In this document: piece by piece, positions 21,551 through 29,170 of the stretch | Layout: every line of letters starts with the position of its first letter | How positions within the stretch are numbered: the stretch's first letter is position 1 | Origin: Acidimicrobiia bacterium | GTDB taxonomy: Bacteria; Actinomycetota; Acidimicrobiia; Acidimicrobiales; AC-14 | NCBI GenBank assembly: GCA_023265045.1 | Contig: JAHFUQ010000032.1 | Span: 1 to 32,553, forward strand | Direction of reading: 5' to 3' | DNA: 32,553 nucleotides | Made by a program: the position numbers and the translations under genes | The notes under the pieces: model-generated | The model's input: only the letters and a program-made list of their open reading frames with translations | Told to the model about the DNA's origin: nothing | Databases searched by the model: none

Positions 21551-23087
21551 ACCGTCGCGCCGGAACGAGTCGAACGCCTCGGCCGGGTGTTCGAGGAGGC
21601 CGGCGAGCGGTGGGGGCCATCGTGGGCGGGAGGTAGATCAGCCAGCGGGGGTCGGCGGCGAAGCGGCTCATCACCTCGAGGGCGGCGATGGCGTTCTCTT
21701 CGCGGATGGTCACGGTCTGGCGGAGCCCCGTCGTGATGATCCGCTTCCCCATGACGTCGTCGAGGTCGAGGTCGGTGGGCGCACGGCTCGGGTCGGCGAC
21801 GCCCGTCGCGGCGGTCGAGCCCGCCGCGAGCGGCCGGGCCGGTTCCCAGTACGTGCGGGCGGCAGGCACGGATACCAGCTCGCGTTCCGGATAACGAAGG
21901 GCGGTGAGCTTCCCGCCGAAGACGCACCCGGTGTCGATGCAGATCGTCCGGTTGAGCCACGTCGCCTCGGGCACGGGCGTGTGGCCGTAGACGACCACCG
22001 CGTCGCCGCGGTAGTCCTCGGCCCACGGGTAGCGCACGGGCAGGCCGAACTCGTCGGTCTCGCCCGTGGTGTCGCCGTACAGGGCGAAGGACCGCACCGC
22101 ACCCGAGGCGCGCCCCTGCATATCGGCCCGCAGCCCGGCGTGGGCCACGACGAGCTTGCCGGCGTCGAGCACGAGGTGGCTCACGAGCCCCTCGATGAAC
22201 GACGAAACGCGCGCGGTGAACTCGGCCGGCTCCCCCCCGAGCTGGCGCAGCGACTCGGCCAGCCCGTGGCCGGTGGTCACGTTGCGGCCCTGGAGGGCGC
22301 GCAGCAGCTTGGCCTCGTGGTTGCCGGGGACGCAGAGGGCGTCGCCGGCGGCGACCATGCCCATCGCCAGCCGGAGCACCGCGGGCGTGGCTGGCCCACG
22401 GTCGACCAGGTCGCCGACGAAGAAGGCGCGACGGCCTTCCGGGTGGTGGGCGCCCTCCCCGTCGCCGTCGATCTCGTAGCCGAGGGCGGTGAGCAAGGCG
22501 ACGAGCTCGTCGAAGCAGCCGTGGACGTCGCCCACGATGTCGAACGGGCCGTGGTCGTCACGGCGGTCGGTCCACAGCGGCGCCCGCGCCATCGTCACGG
22601 CGTCGATCTCCCGTTCACCGTGGAGGACGTGGACTTTGGCGAAGCCCTCGCGCCGGAGGTTGCTCAGCGACCGGCGCAGCTGGCTGGCCTGGTTCCGCAG
22701 GACGTGGGGGCCGAAGCGGCGGTCCGCCCGTGACGCGTTGCGCGCCGCGCAGACATGCTCGGGAACGTCGAGCACGATCGCCACGGGCAGGGCGTGGTGC
22801 TTCTTGGCGAGGGTGACGAGCGGCTTGCGCGCCTCGGGCTGGACGTTGGTCGCGTCGACCACCGTGAGCCGCCCGAGCTCGAGCCGCTTGCCAGCGATGA
22901 AGTGGAGGACGTCGAAGGCCGCGCTCGTCGCGGTCTGGTCGTTCTCGTCGTCGGCGACGAGGCCGCGGCAGAAGTCCGACGACACGATCTCGGTGGGCCG
23001 GAAGTGCTTCGCCGCGAAGCTCGACTTGCCCGACCCCGACATTCCGACGAGGACCACGAGCGACAGCTCGGGGACGGTCAGCGTCAT
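21483..23087 (-). CDS. pnkp: Pnkp, kinase and phosphatase part (frame breaks before the ligase)
   Basis: ATG 23087 overlaps the stop of the Hen1 C-terminal frame (ATGA). Residues about 1-170 are the polynucleotide 5'-kinase (P-loop 'GMSGSGKSS' at 15-23). Residues about 180-470 are a metallophosphoesterase with 'GDVHGCFDEL', 'GDLVDRGP', 'PGNHEAK' and 'VYGHTP', which removes 2',3'-cyclic phosphate. Recognisable Pnkp sequence continues to 'WLIYLPPTMAP' near 21615, after which this frame turns into shadow sequence until 21483 while the ligase continues in another frame. Pnkp and Hen1 together repair ribotoxin-cleaved RNAs. The break is either an assembly indel in the C-run or a true mutation. Confidence 0.88.
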   Translation of the reverse strand: MTLTVPELSLVVLVGMSGSGKSSFAAKHFRPTEIVSSDFCRGLVADDENDQTATSAAFDVLHFIAGKRLELGRLTVVDATNVQPEARKPLVTLAKKHHALPVAIVLDVPEHVCAARNASRADRRFGPHVLRNQASQLRRSLSNLRREGFAKVHVLHGEREIDAVTMARAPLWTDRRDDHGPFDIVGDVHGCFDELVALLTALGYEIDGDGEGAHHPEGRRAFFVGDLVDRGPATPAVLRLAMGMVAAGDALCVPGNHEAKLLRALQGRNVTTGHGLAESLRQLGGEPAEFTARVSSFIEGLVSHLVLDAGKLVVAHAGLRADMQGRASGAVRSFALYGDTTGETDEFGLPVRYPWAEDYRGDAVVVYGHTPVPEATWLNRTICIDTGCVFGGKLTALRYPERELVSVPAARTYWEPARPLAAGSTAATGVADPSRAPTDLDLDDVMGKRIITTGLRQTVTIREENAIAALEVMSRFAADPRWLIYLPPTMAPTARRPPRTPGRGVRLVPARRCDPGGVRGEAHGLARRRRRVPR

Positions 23088-23383
23088 CGCCGGAACACCG
23101 CCATCTGGGTGGGCGCGCCGCGCTCGGGGTCGTGCGGGCCGATGCCGGCCAGTTCGACGCCGTACCCATGGCGCTCGGCTACGCCGCCGGCCCACGCGCC
23201 GAACTCGGCCCGCGTCCACTCGAAGCGGTGGTCGCGGTGGCGCAGCGTGCCGACGGGAAGCGTCTCGAAGAGGACGTTGTATTCGACGTTCGGGGTGGTG
23301 ACGACGACGCGACCGGGCCGGGCGTAGGCGAACACCGCGCGTTCGAACGCGCCCAACCGCGGGGGGTCGAGGTGCTCGATCAC
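23084..23383 (-). CDS. hen1: Hen1, C-terminal part (overlaps N-terminal part by GTGA)
   Basis: This 99-residue frame begins 'IEHLDPPRLGAFERAVF' after a GTG and ends 'PTQMAVFRR'. It contains the second half of the Hen1 methyltransferase domain, including the Glu-His of the EVIEH metal motif and the distal His in 'RHRDHRFEWTRAEF'. Its start overlaps the stop of the N-terminal frame by four bases. Either the gene is truly split with coupled translation, or one G has been lost from GAGGTGATC. It is followed by Pnkp with an ATGA overlap. Confidence 0.8.
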   Translation of the reverse strand: MIEHLDPPRLGAFERAVFAYARPGRVVVTTPNVEYNVLFETLPVGTLRHRDHRFEWTRAEFGAWAGGVAERHGYGVELAGIGPHDPERGAPTQMAVFRR

Positions 23384-24486
23384 TCGACGACGGTGGCGAC
23401 GTCGAACCCCTGGAGGCGGTTGTCCCGATACGTGAGCGCGCCCTGGACGAGGTCTACCCGCTGGCGCTGCCGGGGGGCCATGGTGTCGAGGTGCAGGCGG
23501 CGCGCCGCGGCCTCCAGGGCGCGGTAGGAGACGTCGACGCCGAGCACCTTCTCGACCCTGGTCTCGCGCAGGATGCGCTGGACGAGCTTGCCGCCGCCGC
23601 AGCCCAGGTCGACGACCCGGACCGCCCCGGCCCGGCTCACCTGCTCGACGACCGCCGCCAAGCGCTGCTCGTTGAGGCTGAGCGGCTTCTCGACGGCCGC
23701 CTCCTCCTGGTCGTGGGCGGCCTGGACGTCGTCAGGGTCCTCGACCGCCTCCTCGGCCAGCAGGCGGGCCAGGGCGTCGTTGGTGAGCCGCCGGTCGTGG
23801 CGCAGGTACCGGCGGGCGATGAGCTCGCGGTCGGGATGGGCCGCGAGCCACGAACCGCCCCGGCGGAGGAGCTTGTCCACCTCCTCGGGGCCGACCCAGT
23901 AGTGCTTGTCGTCGTCGAGGACGGGGAGCAGGACGAACAGGTGCTCGAGCAGTTCCTGGAGCCGGCACGTGGCGGTCAGCGTGACGTCGTGGTAGCGGCT
24001 GTCGCCCCACGTCGGGAACGTCGGGTCGAGCGGCAACGCCGCGGCCGTCACCGCGTAGCCGAGGGGCTCGAACAGCCGGCGCAGGATCGCCTCGCCGCCG
24101 CGGCACGGGACCACGGGCAGGCGGGCGGTGAGAGGGATGGGTGAGGCCGCCAGCTCGGGCCGTTCCTTGCTGCGGCCCGTCATCGCCGTGCCAAACGCCT
24201 TGTTGATCGCCACCGAGATGAACGAAGACGCCGCGTAGGGCCGGTCGTTGACGTACTGCGCCAGCGAGAACTCGTTTCCCTTCGGCCCCCTGCGGTCACG
24301 GACGAGTCCGACCGGGTCAACCTCCACGACCAGGGCCGCGGTGCACCGGTCGGTCGCCGCTTCGGGGTACACCACGTGCAGCCGGCCGAAGGACAGGTCG
24401 GCGCTGAACGCGGCCGCCGGGTTCTTGTGCAGCAGGTAGCCGAGGTCGGTGGCGGGACGAGACGTCGTCGAGATCGTCAGCATCAT
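23380..24486 (-). CDS. hen1: Hen1, bacterial 3'-terminal RNA ribose 2'-O-methyltransferase, N-terminal part
   Basis: This 368-residue frame covers the bacterial Hen1 N-terminal domain (about 1-245: 'DLGYLLHKNPA', 'VNDRPYAASSFISVAINKAFGTAM', 'DDKHYWVGPEEVDKLL'). It also covers the first half of the SAM-dependent methyltransferase ('VVDLGCGGGKLVQRIL', 'VLGVDVSYRALEAAARR'). Hen1 methylates the terminal 2'-OH during Pnkp repair so the sealed RNA resists re-cleavage. The frame stops at 'ATVVE', in the middle of the E-x-x-E-H metal site; the rest continues in the next frame. ATG 24486 is followed directly by a second ATG, and no clear ribosome site is visible. TetR lies 57 bases upstream. Confidence 0.88.
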   Translation of the reverse strand: MMLTISTTSRPATDLGYLLHKNPAAAFSADLSFGRLHVVYPEAATDRCTAALVVEVDPVGLVRDRRGPKGNEFSLAQYVNDRPYAASSFISVAINKAFGTAMTGRSKERPELAASPIPLTARLPVVPCRGGEAILRRLFEPLGYAVTAAALPLDPTFPTWGDSRYHDVTLTATCRLQELLEHLFVLLPVLDDDKHYWVGPEEVDKLLRRGGSWLAAHPDRELIARRYLRHDRRLTNDALARLLAEEAVEDPDDVQAAHDQEEAAVEKPLSLNEQRLAAVVEQVSRAGAVRVVDLGCGGGKLVQRILRETRVEKVLGVDVSYRALEAAARRLHLDTMAPRQRQRVDLVQGALTYRDNRLQGFDVATVVE

Positions 24487-24543
24487 GGCGTCACGATGAT
24501 GGACGACCCGCCCGCCCGGCGCCGCCGAGTTAGCGCCCGCTGG

Positions 24544-25143
24544 TCAGCGGGGCGGCGGCGCGCCGGGTCCCAGGAGCTGGTCGAGCAGCTGGCGCACCGA
24601 GGCGTCGTCGAACCGTTCGTACAGCATGAGCCGGCGCAAGATGATCGGCCCGACCAGGCATTCGGCCAGCAGGCCGAGGTCGATGCCGGCCGGCACCTCC
24701 CCAGTGGCCGCGCCTTCGGCCAGGAGGTCGACGAGGTACTGGCGGCGCTCCGACGCCAGGCGGCGGTGGATGCTCATGACCTCGGGGTCGCGCCCAGCCG
24801 CCTCGATGATCGCCGGCAGGCAGTTCGACCACGCCGAGTCGTCCATGGCCCGGGCGATCTGCTGGAGCAGCTCGGTGAGGCGCTCGCGGACCGATCCCGT
24901 GGTGGGGGACGCGACCGCGGACTTGAGCGAGCGGATGGCGTCCTCGACCAGGCCGAGCTTGCCCGACCAGTGGCGGTACACCGTGCTCTTGCCCACGCCG
25001 GCGCGGGCCGCCACCGCTTCGATGGTCAGCCCGCCGTAGCCCTGCTCGGCGAGGACGTCGAGGGCGGCCGAGAGGATGACCCGGCGGGAGCGCTCGACGC
25101 GCGGGTCGACGTCGGAAGGGGCCGAGACGGTGAGGTCGGTCAT
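24544..25143 (-). CDS. TetR-family repressor of the adjacent efflux pump
   Basis: ATG 25143 overlaps the stop of the efflux gene (ATGA); the product is 199 residues. The N-terminal HTH is canonical: 'ILSAALDVLAEQGYGGLTIEAVAARAGVGKSTVYRHWSGKLGLV' spans about residues 23-66. The C-terminal ligand domain is of the TetR_C type seen beside MFS drug pumps. It most likely binds the two palindromes in front of the efflux gene and so represses its own operon, with release on binding a pump substrate. The ligand is unknown. Confidence 0.9.
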   Translation of the reverse strand: MTDLTVSAPSDVDPRVERSRRVILSAALDVLAEQGYGGLTIEAVAARAGVGKSTVYRHWSGKLGLVEDAIRSLKSAVASPTTGSVRERLTELLQQIARAMDDSAWSNCLPAIIEAAGRDPEVMSIHRRLASERRQYLVDLLAEGAATGEVPAGIDLGLLAECLVGPIILRRLMLYERFDDASVRQLLDQLLGPGAPPPR

Positions 25144-26753
25144 TCGGCTACAGCCACCAAGGGTGCAGGCTCGGCCGCGTTGGCGGCGGCGATGGCGGCG
25201 GCCGCGTCCTGCTCGGAGCGGTGGCTGAAGACGACGGCGACGACGCCCGCCGCCACCAGGCAGACGCCCACGGCGACCATGCTGGTGAGGTTCAGGGCGT
25301 CGGTGAAGGCGCTGCCCGCCTTGGCGGCCAGCTGCGCGCCGACGGCGGGGACCTGGGCGGCGATCGCCGTCGCGCCGCCGATCGACTCCTTGGCGGCCTT
25401 GGCGGCGCCGGGCGGCAGCTCGATGCCCTTCAGGTCGACCGCCGAGCGGTAGAGGGCGCTGGAGATGCTCCCCAGGATGGCGATGCCGAGCGCGCCGCCC
25501 ACCTCGCGGGTGGTGTCGTTCACCGCCGAGCCGACGCCCGCCTTGTGGTGGGGCACCGCGCTCATGATGCTCGCCGTGGCGGGCGCGGCCGTGAGGCTGA
25601 TCCCGGCGCCGAGCAGCACCAGGGCGACGGCGAGCACGAGGTACGGGGTCTGCGGGCCGATGAAGGAGTACACGCCGAAGCCCGCCGCGGTCAGGAGGAA
25701 CCCGGTCGCCATCACCGGCCCCGTGCCCACCTTCTCGGCGACGGCCGCGCTGCGGGGGGCCACCGCGACCAGGGTCAGCGCCAGGGGGAGGGTGGCGAGG
25801 CCCGCGCTCAAGGGTGAGTAGGCACGCACGAACTGGAGGTACAGGGTGAAGAGGAAGAACAGCCCGAACATCACGAAGAACGCCGCCGTGATGACGGCGC
25901 TGCCGACGCTCATGCGCCGGTCGCGGAACAAGTCGAGGGGGAGCATCGGGTGCGTGCTGCGCCGCTCCCACACGAAGAACGCAGCCAGGCCGACGGCGGC
26001 CAGGGCGAATGCGACGAGCACCGTCGGGCTCGTCCAACCCTTCTCGGGGCCCTCGATGATCCCGTAGACGAGGGAGGCGAGGCCGACGAGCGAGAGCACC
26101 GCGCCGAGCGGGTCGAGGGGCGTGGCGTGGGGATCCTTCGACGTCGGCGAGAACACCGCCACCATGACCAGCGTGAGGGTGATGACGGGCAGGTTGATGA
26201 GCAGGGCCGAGCCCCACCAGAAGTGGTTGAGCAGGGCGCCCGAAACGATCGGGCCGAGGGCGGCGCCGCCACCGGCGAAGCCGGCCCACACGGCGATGGC
26301 CTTGGCCCGCTCGTGGGGCGGGAAGATCGTGCTGATCAGCGACAGGGTGGCGGGCATAACGAACGCCGCGCCGAGGCCGGTGATGACGCGGCCAACGATG
26401 ATCTGCGTCGCACCGCCGGCCACGCCGCTCACCAGCGAGCCCAGGCCGAAGATCACCAGCCCGAGCAGCAGGGCCCGCTTGCGGCCGAACCGGTCGCCCA
26501 GGGCGCCGGCGAAAAGCAGGAGAGCGGCGAACACCAGCGCGTACGAGTCGATGATCCACTGCAGGTCACTGGCCGAGGCGTCGAGCGACTGCTGCATCTT
26601 GGGCAGGGCGACGTTCAGCCCGGCGACGGACATCACCACCATCACCAGCGACAGGCACATGATCCCCAGGAGGAACCAGCGGCGCTGGTGGATGACGGGG
26701 TCCTCGTGGAGGAGCTGGGCTGGCGCCGCGCGAGTGGGTGTCGGATTGGTCAC
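25140..26753 (-). CDS. MFS drug efflux transporter, DHA2 (EmrB/QacA) family, 14 TM
   Basis: The 537-residue protein starts at GTG 26753 after an AGGGGA site. It has 14 predicted membrane helices. Helix 1 is 'WFLLGIMCLSLVMVVMSVAG'. 'LNVALPKMQQSL..S..DLQWIIDSYALV' is typical DHA2, motif A is 'GALGDRFGRKRALLLG', and motif C is near 'GLGAAFVMPATLSLI'. 'SAVNDTTREVGGALGIAILGS' lies in the C-terminal half. It would export hydrophobic or cationic drugs by proton antiport. It is the first gene of an operon with TetR and is preceded by twin TetR-type palindromes. The C-terminal Ala-rich tail is cytoplasmic. Confidence 0.92.
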   Translation of the reverse strand: MTNPTPTRAAPAQLLHEDPVIHQRRWFLLGIMCLSLVMVVMSVAGLNVALPKMQQSLDASASDLQWIIDSYALVFAALLLFAGALGDRFGRKRALLLGLVIFGLGSLVSGVAGGATQIIVGRVITGLGAAFVMPATLSLISTIFPPHERAKAIAVWAGFAGGGAALGPIVSGALLNHFWWGSALLINLPVITLTLVMVAVFSPTSKDPHATPLDPLGAVLSLVGLASLVYGIIEGPEKGWTSPTVLVAFALAAVGLAAFFVWERRSTHPMLPLDLFRDRRMSVGSAVITAAFFVMFGLFFLFTLYLQFVRAYSPLSAGLATLPLALTLVAVAPRSAAVAEKVGTGPVMATGFLLTAAGFGVYSFIGPQTPYLVLAVALVLLGAGISLTAAPATASIMSAVPHHKAGVGSAVNDTTREVGGALGIAILGSISSALYRSAVDLKGIELPPGAAKAAKESIGGATAIAAQVPAVGAQLAAKAGSAFTDALNLTSMVAVGVCLVAAGVVAVVFSHRSEQDAAAAIAAANAAEPAPLVAVAE

Positions 26754-26770
26754 AGTGGAAGTCCCCTTCC

Positions 26771-26786
26771 GATACGAGAGCGTTTC
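26771..26786. promoter_or_regulatory. TetR-type operator 1 (GATACG-N4-CGTTTC)
   Basis: This 16-bp near-palindrome lies 18 bases upstream of the efflux gene start. An almost identical site lies 42 bp further upstream. Both are best explained as binding sites for the TetR protein of the same operon. Confidence 0.7.
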
Positions 26787-26812
26787 ACTACAGAACTATC
26801 ACGTCTCGCAGC

Positions 26813-26828
26813 GATACGCCACCGTTTC
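26813..26828. promoter_or_regulatory. TetR-type operator 2 (GATACG-N4-CGTTTC)
   Basis: This second copy has identical half-sites GATACG and CGTTTC. The 42-bp offset is four helical turns, placing both sites on the same face of the DNA. It abuts the end of the upstream gene at 26830. Confidence 0.7.
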
Positions 26829-26829
26829 G

Positions 26830-27513
26830 TTATGGCGCTGGCGGCGGGATCGCCTCCAGGCCCAGCATGGCTTGGATCACCTGCGGCGCCCAAGGCCCCT
26901 CGTCCATGCGCGGCATGGCCGTCGGGACCCAGCACGGGTGATCCGTCGTCCACTCTGGCGAACGCGCCGCCAGCCGCTGGTGCACTCGTTGCGCGCCATC
27001 GGCCTCATGCGGGCCGGGCGGGCGGGTGACCCACTCGACGAACATTGGGTTGACGTCGCCGTCCTCGTCGAAACCCAGCTCGTCGTAGGTCACGAGGAAG
27101 GCCTCCAGCATGGCCGCCTCCGTCGGGAACACCATCGACGACCACAGCGCCTGGCCTGAGAACCCGAACAATGGGGCCGATTTGGACGGGTGGCGGAGTG
27201 CCGGGGTCCAGAAGCCGTCGCGCTCCCAGACGGACCCGACGCCCAACCACTGCACCTGTGGGGGGTGTTCGGACGGGGCCCCGAGGAGGAGGACCAGCAC
27301 CACGATGTCGTCAACGGTGGGGAAGGACCATTCGCCCGGCCACCATCCACCGTCGCACGCGATCTGGGCGATGGCGTCCGAGACGAACCAGCCCGAGGGG
27401 ACCCCATCGAGGGCGCGCGGCCCTCGGGCGACGACCCGGTAGCGCTCCAGGCGCGAATCGGAACGAGCCCGTTCGTCGAGGGCCGCCAGGACCGCGTCGA
27501 GGTCGCCGGACAT
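26830..27513 (-). CDS. Uncharacterised protein (227 residues)
   Basis: The frame is well behaved, with mixed hydrophobic, acidic and aromatic composition and no shadow-like Arg/Ala bias. It starts at ATG 27513 (a TTG directly precedes it) with no strong ribosome site. It has no signal peptide or transmembrane helix. Tryptophan-rich segments 'CDGGWWPGEWSFPTVDDIVV' and 'GFSGQALWSSMVFPTEAAML' and an acidic loop 'FDEDGDVNP' are the most distinctive parts; I recognise no family. It lies between the ABC importer and the efflux operon on the same strand and ends immediately before TetR operator 2, so its 3' end may carry transcription into the pump genes. Confidence 0.7.
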   Translation of the reverse strand: MSGDLDAVLAALDERARSDSRLERYRVVARGPRALDGVPSGWFVSDAIAQIACDGGWWPGEWSFPTVDDIVVLVLLLGAPSEHPPQVQWLGVGSVWERDGFWTPALRHPSKSAPLFGFSGQALWSSMVFPTEAAMLEAFLVTYDELGFDEDGDVNPMFVEWVTRPPGPHEADGAQRVHQRLAARSPEWTTDHPCWVPTAMPRMDEGPWAPQVIQAMLGLEAIPPPAP

Positions 27514-27528
27514 CAACCCATTGTCGAC

Positions 27529-28239
27529 CTAAGCCGCGGGGTCGACCAGTCCCCGGCGGTGGCGGATGGCGCGGTCGACGCGCCCGAAGACCGAGTCGAC
27601 GAGGATGCCGATGACGAGGATCACGAGCATCAGCGCCAGCAGCAGCGGGGCGTCGGAGAGCTCGCGGGCGAACTGGAGCTTGGAGCCGAGCGCCGGTTTG
27701 GTGGCGATGATCACCAGCAACTCGCCCGCCATGAGGCTGCGCCAGGCGAAGGCCCAGCCCTGCTTGAGGCCGCTCACGTAGGTGGGCAGCGAGGCGGGGA
27801 GCACCACGTGGCGGTACAGGCTGAGGCCCTTCGCGCCGACGGTGCGGCCCGCCCGCAGCAGCAACGGCGGGACGTCGTCGACGCCCGCGATCAGGCCGTT
27901 GGCGATGGACGGCGCCGCGCCCAGGACCACGACGAACAGGATCGCCTGCTCGCTGAGCTTGAACAGCAGGATGGCGAAGGGGAACCAGGCGATCGAGGGC
28001 ATGGTCTGGAGGCCCGTGATCAGCGACCCCACGGCGGTGCGGAGGGACTTGACCCGGGCGACGGCCAGGCCGAGGAGCGAGCCGAGGACCACGGCGATGG
28101 CAAACCCGGTGACCGCCCGCCGCATCGTGTTCGCCACGGCCCTCCAGAACTCGCCCGTGGTGACGAGGTCGCCCAGCTCGCCCACGACTTTGGCCGGCCC
28201 GGGCAGCACGTACTCCGGCTTCCAGTGCGACCACACCAC
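27529..28239 (-). CDS. ABC importer permease, SsuC/TauC/NrtB type
   Basis: The safe 236-residue call starts at GTG 28239, but in-frame protein sequence continues upstream to about 28401. That stretch includes a plausible first helix ('WPKLAAIALALGAWQAVVW') that family members have. No ATG, GTG or TTG exists in that stretch, so the true start is either non-standard (an ACG or CTG near 28395-28374) or was lost. The family signature is clear: 'GSLLGLAVARVKSLRTAVGSL', 'QTMPSIAWFPFAILLFKLSE', the EAA-like loop 'GRTVGAKGLSLYRHVVLPASLPTYVSGLKQG', and 'AWRSLMAGEL'. With the ATPase and binding protein it imports a sulfonate, taurine or nitrate-like anion. Confidence 0.85.
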   Translation of the reverse strand: MVWSHWKPEYVLPGPAKVVGELGDLVTTGEFWRAVANTMRRAVTGFAIAVVLGSLLGLAVARVKSLRTAVGSLITGLQTMPSIAWFPFAILLFKLSEQAILFVVVLGAAPSIANGLIAGVDDVPPLLLRAGRTVGAKGLSLYRHVVLPASLPTYVSGLKQGWAFAWRSLMAGELLVIIATKPALGSKLQFARELSDAPLLLALMLVILVIGILVDSVFGRVDRAIRHRRGLVDPAA

Positions 28240-28381
28240 CGCCTGCCACGCGCCGAGGGCGAGGGCGATGGCCGCCAGCTTGGGCCACGTCGCCGACCAG
28301 AGGCGCCGGGCGCGGCGGGGCGGGCGGCCGAGCGCGCCTTCCAGGGCGTCGAGCCCGGCGAGCTGGGTCGCCAGCTCCTTC

Positions 28382-29170
28382 TCAGCGGTGGCCGTGGCGG
28401 CTCACCTCTCGACGGAGGCGGGCGGTGACCTCGGCGGCCAGGCTCGACACCTCGGGGGACTCGATGCGGCGGGGGCGGGAGATGTCGACCGCAAACTCGG
28501 CCGCCACCTTGCCCGGCCGGCTCGTGAGCAGGACGATGCGGTCGGCGAGACGGGCGGCCTCGCGCACATTGTGGGTGACGAACACCACGCTCAGCCCCTG
28601 GCGAGAAAGCCACAGCCGTTCCAGCTCGTCGTGGAGGAGGTCACGAGTCATGGCGTCGAGGGCGCCGAAGGGCTCGTCCATGAGGAGGATCTCGACGTCC
28701 TGGGCGAGGGCGCGGGCGAGGGCGACGCGCTGGCGCATCCCGCCCGACAGCTCGTGAGGCCGGCGCTGGCCCTGCCCGGCGAGGTGGACGGAGCCGAGCA
28801 GCTCGTCGGCCTTGGCCCGCCGTTCGGCCTTGCCCATGCCGGCCAGGCGAAGCGGGAGGGCGACGTTGTCCCGGGCGGTCAGCCAGGGGAACAGGGCCGC
28901 CTCCTGGAACATGAGCGCGGCTCGCCCGTTCACCGTGGTCTGGCCGACGGTCGGGCGGTCGAGCCCGGCCATGAGGTTGAGCATGGTCGACTTGCCGCAG
29001 CCCGAGGCGCCGGCCACGCAGAGGAACTCGCCGCGCCGGACGTCGAGGTCGATGCCGTCGAGCGCCACGACCGCGTCGGCGCCGTGCCCGAAGGCTTTGG
29101 AGACGCCCCTGAGGGAGATGGCGTCTTCGGTCGACGTGCCAGTCGCCGTAGCGGTCGTTAGCACCGTCAT
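28382..29170 (-). CDS. ABC importer ATPase, SsuB/TauB/NrtD type
   Basis: The 262-residue protein starts at ATG 29170, overlapping the binding-protein stop (ATGA). The reading frame is open further upstream, but there it is antisense-type sequence. All ATPase motifs are present: Walker A 'GASGCGKST', Q-loop 'MFQEAALFPW', signature 'LSGGMRQRVALARAL', Walker B 'ILLMDEPFGALD' and H-loop 'VVFVTHNVREAA'. 'RPGKVAAEFAVDISRPR' near the C-terminus is typical of the nitrate/sulfonate/taurine subgroup. It energises uptake with the coupled permease. Confidence 0.93.
   Translation of the reverse strand: MTVLTTATATGTSTEDAISLRGVSKAFGHGADAVVALDGIDLDVRRGEFLCVAGASGCGKSTMLNLMAGLDRPTVGQTTVNGRAALMFQEAALFPWLTARDNVALPLRLAGMGKAERRAKADELLGSVHLAGQGQRRPHELSGGMRQRVALARALAQDVEILLMDEPFGALDAMTRDLLHDELERLWLSRQGLSVVFVTHNVREAARLADRIVLLTSRPGKVAAEFAVDISRPRRIESPEVSSLAAEVTARLRREVSRHGHR

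Noticed and set aside
21608-23386. Programmed ribosomal frameshifting in pnkp and hen1
   Set aside because: I see no slippery heptamer with downstream structure at either site, and the two breaks need opposite shifts. One-base indels explain them more simply, though the CCC run in pnkp is not excluded.
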